Of a DNA stretch of 64,000 nucleotides, positions 16,379 to 24,337 are shown piece by piece (the stretch's first letter is position 1; each line of letters opens with the position of its first letter). The notes beneath the pieces are model-generated. The model saw only the letters and a program-made list of their open reading frames with translations, made no database searches and was not told the origin of the DNA. The translations under genes were made by a program, and so were the position numbers. The DNA is from Flavisolibacter nicotianae. GTDB lineage: Bacteria; Bacteroidota; Bacteroidia; Chitinophagales; Chitinophagaceae. The stretch lies in NCBI RefSeq assembly GCF_003628535.1, contig NZ_RBCI01000003.1:1-64000 (forward strand). The letters are read 5' to 3'.

Positions 16379-18061
16379 TTACAAATTCATTTTCTTTAAT
16401 TCCTTCACAGCGTGATCGGCTGCTCTTGCTGTCAGCGCCATATAGGTGAGTGAAGGGTTTACGCAGGAGGCTGAGGTCATGCAGGCACCGTCGGTCACAT
16501 ACACGTTCAAGGCATCCCACATCTGGTTGTTGCCATTCAGTACCGACGTCTTTGGATCGCGGCCCATGCGTGCCGTCCCCATTTCGTGAATTCCCATGCC
16601 CGGTGCATAGTCATTATCGTAGGTCTTTACATCCTTGACGCCTGCGGCATTCAGCATTTCGGCGGCGTCGTTTGCCATGTCCACACGCATTTTGCGTTCA
16701 TTGTCTTTGATCTCCACATCCATGGCCAGTACAGGCAGCCCCCACTTGTCTTTTTTGCTCTTGTCGAGGTACACTCGGTTCTCGTGGTAGGGCAGCATCT
16801 CACCGAAGGCGGTCATACCCATGTTCCACTGGCCCGGTTCGCACAGGGCGTCCTTGTAATCGCCACCGATCGACATTTCGGCAATGTCGCGGCCCCATCC
16901 CTGGCGGCTGGCGCTTCCCTGGTAGCCAAAGCCACGCAGGTAATCACGCTTTTCGCCAAAAAGATTGCGATAGCGAACGACGTAAATACCGTTGGGTCGC
17001 TTGCCGTAAACATATTTGTCATCGTAGCCTTCGACACGGCCGCCGGCACCAACGCGGAAGTGGTGGTCCATCACGTTGTGCCCGAGTTCGCCGCTGCTAC
17101 TACCGAGGCCATCGGGCCATACATCGGTGGCCGAATTCATCAGCACCCAGGCCGAATTCAGCGCCGAGGCGTTGAGGAAGACGATCTTGGAGAAGTAGTC
17201 GTAGGTCTGGTTGTTTTGCGCATCCAGGATGCGAACGCCTTTTGCCTTTTTCGTGTCCTTGTCGTAAATGATTTCTTTCACAATAGAAAACGGCCGAAGG
17301 GTCAGGTTGCCGGTTTTCATGGCAGCCGGCAGTGTGGCCGACTGCGTGCTGAAATAACCACCGAAGGGGCATCCAAGCCAGCATTTATCCCTGTACTGGC
17401 AGGAGCGGTTTTGCTCCGGCTTGGGCTGTGTGATATTGGCAACGCGGCCAATGGTCATGATCCGTTTGCCACCAAAATTCTGCTTAATGCGTGCAGCGAC
17501 GTCCTTTTCCACGCAGTTCATTTCCATGGGTGGAAGGAAGTTGCCATCGGGCAATTGCGGCAATCCATCGCGGTTACCACTGATCCCGGCAAAACCTTCC
17601 GCGTACGTATACCAGGGTTCGATGTCTTTATAGCGAATCGGCCAGTCGATGGCGATGCCATCTTTGGCGTTGGCCTCAAAATCAAAATCACTGTGACGGT
17701 AGCTTTGACGGCCCCACATCAGCGAACGGCCACCCACGTGATAGCCACGGTACCAGTCGAATCGCTTGACTTCCGTGTACGGGCTTTCCTGGTCGTTGAC
17801 CCAGTAGTGGAGGTTGCGTTCGTTCAGGGGATAATCGCGTTTCAGCACAGGGTAGTTCTTGATCATTTCCTGCGTTCTGCCGCCACGGTGCGGGAGCTCC
17901 CAGAGTTCGCGGTTTGCTTTTTCATAGCCTTTGCCGTGCGGGATGTCTTCGCCGCGTTCGAGCATTAAAACTTTGAGACCTTTTTCTGTCAGCTCTTTAG
18001 CTGCCCAGCCACCGCTGATACCGGAGCCAACAACGATTGCATCATACGTATTGTCTGCCAT
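16379..18061 (-). CDS. GMC family oxidoreductase, flavoprotein subunit of a sugar dehydrogenase
   Basis: A 560-residue FAD enzyme. The N-terminal dinucleotide-binding motif is VVGSGISGGWAAKEL (from residue 10), ending in the acidic LERGE. The C-terminal active-site region reads GIHEMGTARMG with His492 and CVNPSLTYMAL with Asn535. This His/Asn pair and the NP-[ST]-LT segment resemble pyranose 2-oxidase and glucoside 3-dehydrogenase large subunits rather than alcohol oxidases. Cysteines around residues 212-230 (NRSCQYRDKCWLGCPFGG) resemble the Cys-rich region of membrane sugar dehydrogenases that may aid electron exit. It has no signal peptide and should be exported with the Tat subunit encoded at 13998. 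Predicted reaction: oxidation of a sugar hydroxyl, C2 or C3, with transfer to cytochrome c. Confidence 0.88.
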   Translation of the reverse strand: MADNTYDAIVVGSGISGGWAAKELTEKGLKVLMLERGEDIPHGKGYEKANRELWELPHRGGRTQEMIKNYPVLKRDYPLNERNLHYWVNDQESPYTEVKRFDWYRGYHVGGRSLMWGRQSYRHSDFDFEANAKDGIAIDWPIRYKDIEPWYTYAEGFAGISGNRDGLPQLPDGNFLPPMEMNCVEKDVAARIKQNFGGKRIMTIGRVANITQPKPEQNRSCQYRDKCWLGCPFGGYFSTQSATLPAAMKTGNLTLRPFSIVKEIIYDKDTKKAKGVRILDAQNNQTYDYFSKIVFLNASALNSAWVLMNSATDVWPDGLGSSSGELGHNVMDHHFRVGAGGRVEGYDDKYVYGKRPNGIYVVRYRNLFGEKRDYLRGFGYQGSASRQGWGRDIAEMSIGGDYKDALCEPGQWNMGMTAFGEMLPYHENRVYLDKSKKDKWGLPVLAMDVEIKDNERKMRVDMANDAAEMLNAAGVKDVKTYDNDYAPGMGIHEMGTARMGRDPKTSVLNGNNQMWDALNVYVTDGACMTSASCVNPSLTYMALTARAADHAVKELKKMNL

Positions 18062-18135
18062 AGAACAGTTTGTCGTTTATTTGGTGAGTTGTTTGTTTCG
18101 TTTCTTTATAAATCAGGTGAACCGCCAGTTGCTGC

Positions 18136-19020
18136 CTACACATCGCACCGGCTGACGCCATCCTTCAGCCAGGCCACTTTTTCCTCGTTGTTCTTCCCTG
18201 TCGGGATAAACTCCTGCGCTACGTATCCTTTAAAGCCCGTGTCCAAAATGGCCTTCATGATGGCCGGGTAGTACAGTTCCTGTGTTTCGTTGATCTGGTG
18301 CCGGCCGGGTACACCACCGGTGTGGTAATGCCCAATAAACTGGTGATTGTTTTGAATTGTCCGGATCACATCGCCTTCATCGATTTGCATGTGATAAATA
18401 TCGTAGAGCAACTTGAAATTGGGCGAGCCCAGTTCCTTGCACAGGGCAACGCCCCACGCGGTTTTATCACACATATAATCCTTGTGATCCACTTTGCTGT
18501 TGAGCAGTTCCATGTGGATGGTGATGCCGGCCTTTTCGGCCAGCGGCAGCACCTGTTTCAGGCCGGCCGCGCAATTTTTCAGGCCTGTTGCATCATCCAT
18601 TCCATTCCGGTTGCCGCTGAACGTAATGACGTCTTTGTATCCGGCCTTGACCATCAGCGGGATGATCTCTGTAAAGTCTTTGATCAGGCGGGCATGCTGG
18701 CCCGGATCGTTCCAGCCTTTGGTTAAACTGTTTTCTCCGCTCGTATAACACATCGAGCTATACACATTGTACTTCTGCAAGGTTGGCCAGTCTTTTGGGC
18801 CCACCAGGTCGATGGCCGAGAAGCCGATTTTCTTGACGGTCTGACATAATTCCTCAATGGAAAGAAAACTGTAGGTCCAAGCGCAAACAGAGTGGTTGAT
18901 ATTTCCTTTCAAGCCTTTGGTTTTTGTAGTGTTCTCACAGCTTGCAAACGACACAGCCGGTGTGGCCGCAACAGCCGTACCGGTCAGCAATAAATTCTTA
19001 ATTAATTTTCTTCTCTGCAT
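18136..19020 (-). CDS. Hydroxypyruvate isomerase-like TIM-barrel protein, exported
   Basis: A 294-residue TIM-barrel protein of the hydroxypyruvate isomerase/sugar isomerase type. The leader MQRRKLIKNLLLTGTAV has an RR pair and ends in a lipobox-like SFASC, so it is Tat-exported and probably a lipoprotein. Metal-ligand motifs are IHMELLNSKVDHKDY, LLYDIYHMQIDEGD, GHYHTGGVPGRHQI and YVAQEFIPTG. The Hyi-like segment QIDEGDVI is well conserved. Its two TIM-barrel neighbours (13089, 21982) are only distantly similar, so the island has three different members of this fold. Position: 11 bases after the permease gene and 74 before the GMC gene. Confidence 0.87.
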   Translation of the reverse strand: MQRRKLIKNLLLTGTAVAATPAVSFASCENTTKTKGLKGNINHSVCAWTYSFLSIEELCQTVKKIGFSAIDLVGPKDWPTLQKYNVYSSMCYTSGENSLTKGWNDPGQHARLIKDFTEIIPLMVKAGYKDVITFSGNRNGMDDATGLKNCAAGLKQVLPLAEKAGITIHMELLNSKVDHKDYMCDKTAWGVALCKELGSPNFKLLYDIYHMQIDEGDVIRTIQNNHQFIGHYHTGGVPGRHQINETQELYYPAIMKAILDTGFKGYVAQEFIPTGKNNEEKVAWLKDGVSRCDV

Positions 19021-19031
19021 GGAAATTCAAT

Positions 19032-20279
19032 TTAGGTCAGGCGGGTTTCAGCCAGGCCGATTTCGGCCTCCGGTTCTGTAATAACTGGTTTCCGGTTATC
19101 CTTAAAGAGTAAAACAAAAAGTATCAGCACGGCAAACGCAATTCCGGCCGGCACCATCCAAATGCCTTTCCAGTTTACCACGTTGTTAACCGTGTACGCT
19201 TCCTTGACGTATCCCGATAGCAGGGTACCGATCCACATGCCGATGCCATAGGTTGCCATGGTGATCATTCCCTGCGCCTGGCTTTGAATGTTGACACCAG
19301 CTTTGCTGTCGGTATAAATCTGCCCGGTCACAAAAAAGAAATCGAAGCAGACACCATGCAGGATGATGCCGGCAAAAAGCATCCACATCCCGGCGTCTGC
19401 ATTGCCGTAACCAAAGCAAAGGAAGCGAAGCGTCCAGGCGATCATGCCGATGGCGATCATCCATTTGACACCCAGCCGGCGGAAGAAAACCGGGATCAGC
19501 AAAATAAAAAGTGCTTCCGAGAATTGCCCGAAGGTCATGTTGCTCGTTGCGTTCTGCATACCCACCTCTGTGAGGAACAGGTTGGTAAAACTGTAGTAAA
19601 ACGAAAGAGGGATACAGATCAGTACCGAGGCAAGAAAAAAGATGGCGAAGGAGCGGTCTTTGAACAGGACAAATGCATCCGCACCCAGGATTTGTTTGAA
19701 GGTGGCTTTTGTGCCTTTTGCCTTCGGTGGTGTATCGGGTAAAAAGAAACTGAGTACGGCAAGGATGAAAGAAGCAACGGCCGCCATCGTGAAGGTGAAG
19801 GCCAGTTGGTCGGTGCCGATCCTGAACACTTTGTCGATCATCCAGCCGGTGGCGATCCAGCCAATGGTACCAAAAACCCGGATAGATGCAAATTCTTTGC
19901 TGGTATCCGTCATTTGCCGGAAGGCAACCGAATTGGCCAGGGCCAGTGTGGGCGCATACATAAGGGAGTACAGCAGCAAAACCCAGTAAAACGAATTGGG
20001 ATTTTGAATGGTGGTGATGTAGTACAACAACAAGGCGCCAACCAGGTGAAGCACGGCCAGCACTTTTTGTGCGGCGAAAAAGCGGTCGGCGATCATGCCA
20101 ACGAAGAACGGCGAAATGATGGTGGCGATCGCCATGGCGCTGTAAGCCGCCCCGATCTGAACACCGCTTGCATGCAGTACCTTATCCAGGTAAGTCCCCA
20201 TCGTCACATACCAGGCACCCCAAATAAAGAAATTCAGGAACATCATGACCGACAACTGCACACGGGTCGTTGCTTTCAT
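19032..20279 (-). CDS. MFS permease, nucleoside:H+ symporter (NupG-like) family
   Basis: A 415-residue inner-membrane protein with 12 predicted membrane segments. The start MKATTRVQLSVMMFLNFFIWGAWYV and the segment GAAYSAMAIATIISPFFVGMIADRFF are typical of the nucleoside:proton symporter branch of the major facilitator superfamily. In Bacteroidota such proteins often sit with Gfo/Idh/MocA and TIM-barrel isomerase genes, where sugars or oxidised sugars rather than nucleosides are likely substrates; that is inference. It is the first gene of the six-gene minus operon, directly behind the divergent control region. A role importing keto-sugar produced in the periplasm would join the exported and cytoplasmic halves of the island. 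Confidence 0.87.
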   Translation of the reverse strand: MKATTRVQLSVMMFLNFFIWGAWYVTMGTYLDKVLHASGVQIGAAYSAMAIATIISPFFVGMIADRFFAAQKVLAVLHLVGALLLYYITTIQNPNSFYWVLLLYSLMYAPTLALANSVAFRQMTDTSKEFASIRVFGTIGWIATGWMIDKVFRIGTDQLAFTFTMAAVASFILAVLSFFLPDTPPKAKGTKATFKQILGADAFVLFKDRSFAIFFLASVLICIPLSFYYSFTNLFLTEVGMQNATSNMTFGQFSEALFILLIPVFFRRLGVKWMIAIGMIAWTLRFLCFGYGNADAGMWMLFAGIILHGVCFDFFFVTGQIYTDSKAGVNIQSQAQGMITMATYGIGMWIGTLLSGYVKEAYTVNNVVNWKGIWMVPAGIAFAVLILFVLLFKDNRKPVITEPEAEIGLAETRLT

Positions 20280-20575
20280 TCGCCAACCGATTTAAAATTC
20301 AGGGAAAGAAAAAGATGAAATTGATATAGCAAGTGGGTAGTAACCATGTCTTGTTTTCGTTCAGCAAATACCAAGTGGTTTTAAATGTACAGCTTTTTGC
20401 AAACGGAGAAATTTTTTTTTGGAACAAAAATTACACATCAAAATCTTTTTGTCTGCAAGATTTTCGGCGATGCAAGAAAAACCCTTCTTAAATTTAGTCG
20501 CTTGAAAACCACAATTTAATCAACGATTGCAACTCCCTCCGGTGTTGACAAAAAAACCATTATTACGAACGAACT
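20280..20575. promoter_or_regulatory. Divergent control region of the sugar-oxidation island
   Basis: 296 non-coding, AT-rich bases separate the permease operon (minus) from the Gfo/Idh/MocA operon (plus). Both operons must start here. No clear TAnnTTTG element pair was found on either strand. An A/T-tract-rich stretch at 20405-20460 could be a regulator target. Confidence 0.5.
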
Positions 20576-21730
20576 ATGCGAAAATTACGAATGGGAATGA
20601 TCGGCGGTGGACCTGGCGCTTTCATTGGCGCGGTACACCGGTCGGCCGCGGCCCTGGACGGCCTTATTGTACTCGTCTGCGGTGCCTTTAGCTCGGATCC
20701 TGAAAAGTCAAAGTCCATGGCTGGCGAACTGGACCTGCCGCCCGAACGCGTCTACGGTTCCTGGGAGGAAATGATTCGGAAAGAGGCCGCGATGCCCGAA
20801 GAGGAACGCATGGAAATCGTCAGCATCGTAACCCCCAATCACCTGCATTTTGGTCCGGCGAAGATGGCCCTTGAAAGCGGCTTTGATGTCATCATGGACA
20901 AGCCCATGACTTTTACATTGGACGAGGCCAAGGAATTAAAAAAGGTCGTTGAAAAAACGGGCCGCTATCTCTGCCTTACCCATACCTATTCCGGTTACCC
21001 GATGATCAAAGAAGCAAAGGAGCAGGTCAGGAGCGGGGCGCTGGGAACGATCCGGAAAATCTTTGTGACCTACCCGCAAGGTTGGTTGTCGCAATACCTC
21101 GAAGCCACCGGCTACAAGCAGGCGGAGTGGCGCACCGATCCGTCCCGCAGTGGCGCGGCAGGTGCCATGGGCGATATTGGTACGCATGCCTTCAACCTGA
21201 CCGAATATGTCACGGGGTTGCAGGTAACCGCGTTGTGTGCACAACTGAATATTGTTGTGGAAGGCCGGAAGCTCGATGATGACGGTGCCGTATTGTTACA
21301 ATATAATAATGGTGCAACCGGTGTGCTGATGGCTTCGCAAATCATGGCCGGTGAAGAAAATAACCTGACCATAAAAGTCTATGGCGAAAAAGGCGGGCTC
21401 GAATGGAGTCATGCGGATGCCAACAGCCTGCTGGTAAAAATGCTGGATGCACCGTACCAAACACTTCGTGCGGGAAACGGGTACCTGAGCGAACTGGCAA
21501 GGCATAACACCCGTACACCGTGGGGCCACCCCGAAGGGTTCTTCGAGGCCTTTGCGAACCACTACCGCAATTTTGCGTTGTGCGTCGAGGCGAGGAAAAA
21601 TGGTGGACAGCCCAAAGCCGAATGGCTCGATTTTCCAACGGTCGATGACGGGGTCAGGGGAATGGCCTTTATCGAAAACGTGATTGCCTCGGGAAAATCA
21701 GAAAAGAAGTGGACAGCGTTTGAAGTGTAA
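20576..21730 (+). CDS. Gfo/Idh/MocA family oxidoreductase, cytoplasmic
   Basis: A 384-residue enzyme with a Rossmann motif right at the start (MGMIGGGPGAFIGAVHR) and no export signal, so cytoplasmic and probably using NAD(P)H. The EKP-equivalent is MDKPMTFTLDEAKEL. The C-terminal domain begins at AEWRTDPSRSGAAGAMGDIG with HAFNLTEYVTGL containing the usual catalytic-domain His. It differs clearly from the exported enzyme at 14745. First gene of the plus operon. Likely role: reduction of a 3-keto or 2-keto sugar, or dehydrogenation of a related inositol or glycoside. The precise substrate cannot be assigned. Confidence 0.9.
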   Translation: MRKLRMGMIGGGPGAFIGAVHRSAAALDGLIVLVCGAFSSDPEKSKSMAGELDLPPERVYGSWEEMIRKEAAMPEEERMEIVSIVTPNHLHFGPAKMALESGFDVIMDKPMTFTLDEAKELKKVVEKTGRYLCLTHTYSGYPMIKEAKEQVRSGALGTIRKIFVTYPQGWLSQYLEATGYKQAEWRTDPSRSGAAGAMGDIGTHAFNLTEYVTGLQVTALCAQLNIVVEGRKLDDDGAVLLQYNNGATGVLMASQIMAGEENNLTIKVYGEKGGLEWSHADANSLLVKMLDAPYQTLRAGNGYLSELARHNTRTPWGHPEGFFEAFANHYRNFALCVEARKNGGQPKAEWLDFPTVDDGVRGMAFIENVIASGKSEKKWTAFEV

Positions 21731-21981
21731 TGCGATAGTTGGATAATTCGACAATTGGATATTGTGACAATGCGATAATTCGATAAGGTGCTAATGGAAG
21801 GTGTGAGTGCAATTTGGTTGTTCTTTTCAGGAGACTGGCAGTTGAATGCCGATTGGATTTCGTTGCGTCGCACATCGCCGTTCGGTCGGTCTGCCGGGAT
21901 TAAGAATATTCATTTTCAAATTATCAAATTATCACATTGAACTTGCCTTTTACAATTTGCTAATATTTATATTCTCTCATC
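21731..21981. repeat. Intergenic spacer with GATAATTxGATAAT-type repeats inside the plus operon
   Basis: 21733-21790 contains GCGATAGTTGGATAATTCG, ACAATTGGATATTG and GCGATAATTCGATAAG, imperfect copies of one unit. A second AT-rich stretch (TTCAAATTATCAAATTATCAC) spans 21915-21935. Nothing coding. Confidence 0.6.
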
Positions 21982-23037
21982 ATGAAGACCATTAAAGGAC
22001 CTGGAATTTTTCTCGCCCAGTTTTTGGGCGACAAACCCCCGTTCAACGACATGAAGTCCATTTGCCAGTGGGCAAAAGACCTTGGCTATCGCGGCGTGCA
22101 GATCCCCACCTGGGATCCCCGTTGCATCGACTTGCAAAAAGCCGCCGAAAGCAAGACATACGCCGATGAACTGAAAGGCATGATCAATGAAATCGGCCTG
22201 GAGATCACCGAGCTGTCCACGCACCTGCAGGGACAATTGGTTGCCGTGCATCCGGCTTACGACGACCTCTTTGATGCATTTGCACCGGACAGTGCAAAGA
22301 AGAACCCAAAGGCCCGTACCGAATGGGCCGTGCAGCAAATGCGCTACGCAGCAAAGGCCTCCCAAAACCTGGGATTGACAGCCTGCCCTTCGTTCAGCGG
22401 TGCATTGCTCTGGCATACCTTTCACCCCTGGCCACAACGACCGGCAGGCCTGGTGGAAGAAGGGTTTAAAGAACTGGGCAAACGCTGGACACCCATCCTC
22501 AATTATTTCGACGAGTGTGGTGTGGATGTAGCCTACGAGATTCATCCCGGCGAAGACCTGTTCGACGGCGAAACCTACGAGATGTTTTTAGCAGAAGTCA
22601 ACAATCATCCCCGTGCCTGCCTGTTGTACGATCCGTCTCACTTTGTGCTGCAGCAACTGGACTACCTTGCCTACATCGATATTTACCACGAACGCATCAA
22701 AGCCTTCCATGTAAAGGATGCGGAATTTAATAAAACCGGTAAACAGGGAACCTTTGGCGGGTACCAGGGATGGTTGCACCGTGCCGGCCGTTACCGTTCT
22801 CCCGGTGATGGACAGGTGGATTTTAAAAGCATCTTCAGCAAACTGACCCAGTACGGCTATGGAAGCTGGGCGGTGATGGAATGGGAGTGCTGCATCAAGT
22901 CGCCGGAGCAGGGTGCCAAAGAAGGTGCGCCGTTCATTAACAGCCATATTATACAGGCAACGGCAAAAGCGTTCGACGACTTTGCCGGCGTGGCCGCCGA
23001 TGAGGCATTTAATAAAAAAGTTTTAGGAATTTCGTAA
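21982..23037 (+). CDS. Sugar phosphate isomerase/epimerase-like TIM-barrel protein, cytoplasmic
   Basis: A 351-residue xylose-isomerase-like barrel without signal peptide. Metal-ligand motifs: VAYEIHPGEDLFDGE, LLYDPSHFVLQQLDY, IKAFHVKDAEF and WAVMEWECC. Large family members of this length, with the segment GWLHRAGRYRSPGDGQVDF, commonly neighbour Gfo/Idh/MocA genes. Likely acts on a keto-sugar, as epimerase, isomerase or hydratase. The cytochrome gene starts 13 bases after its stop, so they are co-transcribed. The spacer to the upstream oxidoreductase is 251 bases and full of repeats, so a separate promoter there is possible. Confidence 0.9.
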   Translation: MKTIKGPGIFLAQFLGDKPPFNDMKSICQWAKDLGYRGVQIPTWDPRCIDLQKAAESKTYADELKGMINEIGLEITELSTHLQGQLVAVHPAYDDLFDAFAPDSAKKNPKARTEWAVQQMRYAAKASQNLGLTACPSFSGALLWHTFHPWPQRPAGLVEEGFKELGKRWTPILNYFDECGVDVAYEIHPGEDLFDGETYEMFLAEVNNHPRACLLYDPSHFVLQQLDYLAYIDIYHERIKAFHVKDAEFNKTGKQGTFGGYQGWLHRAGRYRSPGDGQVDFKSIFSKLTQYGYGSWAVMEWECCIKSPEQGAKEGAPFINSHIIQATAKAFDDFAGVAADEAFNKKVLGIS

Positions 23038-23050
23038 AAATTAAAGACAG

Positions 23051-23485
23051 ATGAAAAAGACGTTGATTTTACTGGCCGCGGTGGCCACTATTTGGAGTTG
23101 TAGCAACAACAAGTCTGCTTCGAATGACAAGACAGGAGACAATGGTGCCGGAACAGGAACGGGCCCGGGTGCCGCCACGACCACAGAAGCGCCTGCAACG
23201 ACAGACGTTTCGCAAAATCCGGATTATAAAAAAGGCCTCGCTCTGGTTGGTCAAAGCGATTGTTTAACCTGTCACAAGGTGGCAGAAAAAGTGGTTGGTC
23301 CTCCCTACCAGGAAGTGGCAGCCCGTTATGCCGGTAAGCCGGGGATCGAAGACTCGCTGGCCAACAAGGTAATCCATGGTGGTTCCGGCAATTGGGGCCA
23401 GGTGCCGATGACAGCGCACCCGCAATTGTCGCACGATGATGCTGTTGCCATGGTGAAATACATTCTTTTATTAAAACAGCAATAA
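23051..23485 (+). CDS. Cytochrome c lipoprotein (single haem)
   Basis: A 144-residue protein with lipobox (TIWSC, Cys17), then a 35-residue Gly/Thr/Ala/Pro linker, then a class I cytochrome c domain. The haem motif is CLTCH (Cys71, Cys74, His75), followed by KVVGPPYQEVAARY. The likely axial Met is Met120 in QVPMTAHPQLS. Domains of this type sit near exported sugar dehydrogenases and accept their electrons. It lies in the same operon as the DUF1080 gene (one-base overlap). The natural donor is the GMC/subunit-3 complex of the divergent operon, which is inference. Confidence 0.92.
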   Translation: MKKTLILLAAVATIWSCSNNKSASNDKTGDNGAGTGTGPGAATTTEAPATTDVSQNPDYKKGLALVGQSDCLTCHKVAEKVVGPPYQEVAARYAGKPGIEDSLANKVIHGGSGNWGQVPMTAHPQLSHDDAVAMVKYILLLKQQ

Positions 23486-24207
23486 TGCACAAATTGTCAT
23501 TCGTTGTGGCCGCAGCGGCGCTTTTGTCCTGCTCCACCCAAAACAAAACAACCATGCAATCGACCGGGAACAACACGGCTGCAAACGAAGCCGGATGGGT
23601 TTCGCTTTTTGACGGAAAGACAACCAGCGGATGGCACACCTATAACAAAACCGGTGTTGGCAGCGCCTGGAAAGCCGAAGACGGCGTGCTGCATCTCGAT
23701 GCCAAGGGAAAAAAAGAAGGACTGCAGGGCGGTGACATTGTTACCGACCAGGAGTTTGAAAACTTTCACCTGAAATACGACTGGAAGATTGCGCCCAATG
23801 GCAACAGCGGTGTGATTTTTTATTCCAAGGAAGACCCGCAATACAGCGCCATGTGGAATACGGGCCCGGAAATGCAGGTGCTGGATAACAACGGTCACCC
23901 GGATGCAAAAATCATCAAGCACCGCGCCGGTGATCTTTACGACCTCATTACAGCGAAAGAAGCCGTAAAGCCGGTTGGTGAATGGAACACGGCCGAGATC
24001 GTGGCCAACAAAGGCAAGCTGGATTTTTACCTGAACGGCGTGCACACCCTGTCAACCACCATGTGGGACGACAACTGGTACCAGATGATTGCGAAAAGCA
24101 AGTTCAAGGACATGCCGGCTTTTGGCCGCAGCAAATCGGGCCGCATCGGCTTGCAGGACCACGGCGACGAAGTCTGGTTCCGGAACATCAAGCTCAAGAC
24201 CTTGTAA
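23485..24207 (+). CDS. DUF1080 lipoprotein (3-keto-disaccharide hydrolase/lyase-like)
   Basis: A 240-residue lipoprotein (lipobox AALLSC, Cys16) with a concanavalin-like jelly-roll DUF1080 domain. Family signatures: GWVSLFDGKTTSGWHTY, FHLKYDWKIAPNGNSGVIF, PEMQVLDNNGHPDAK and RIGLQDHGDEVWFRNIKLK at the C-terminus. The family is named 3-keto-disaccharide hydrolase, and related proteins have been reported to cleave 3-keto-glycosides. It starts on the last base of the cytochrome stop codon (TAATG), so the two are translationally coupled. A periplasm-facing enzyme here fits cleavage of an oxidised disaccharide outside the inner membrane. Confidence 0.9.
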   Translation: MHKLSFVVAAAALLSCSTQNKTTMQSTGNNTAANEAGWVSLFDGKTTSGWHTYNKTGVGSAWKAEDGVLHLDAKGKKEGLQGGDIVTDQEFENFHLKYDWKIAPNGNSGVIFYSKEDPQYSAMWNTGPEMQVLDNNGHPDAKIIKHRAGDLYDLITAKEAVKPVGEWNTAEIVANKGKLDFYLNGVHTLSTTMWDDNWYQMIAKSKFKDMPAFGRSKSGRIGLQDHGDEVWFRNIKLKTL

Positions 24208-24225
24208 ACTGTTATTTTTTACAGC

Positions 24226-24257
24226 AAAGGCAGCACATCAATGTGCTGCCTTTTTTT
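24226..24257 (+). terminator. Terminator of the plus sugar-oxidation operon
   Basis: AAAGGCAGCACAT (24226-24238) pairs with ATGTGCTGCCTTT (24241-24253), followed by further T residues to 24257. Confidence 0.92.
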
Positions 24258-24337
24258 ATCTGGATACTAACGGCCCGGTAGAAAAGCCTCCGTAAGGTCG
24301 AAGTGTTTAACTGCATACCACTCCACTACCTGGCATC

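Noticed and set aside
16586-17968. Plus-strand open frame of 460 codons
   Set aside because: It mirrors the GMC oxidoreductase gene on the other strand, whose domain motifs are clear; the shadow has none.
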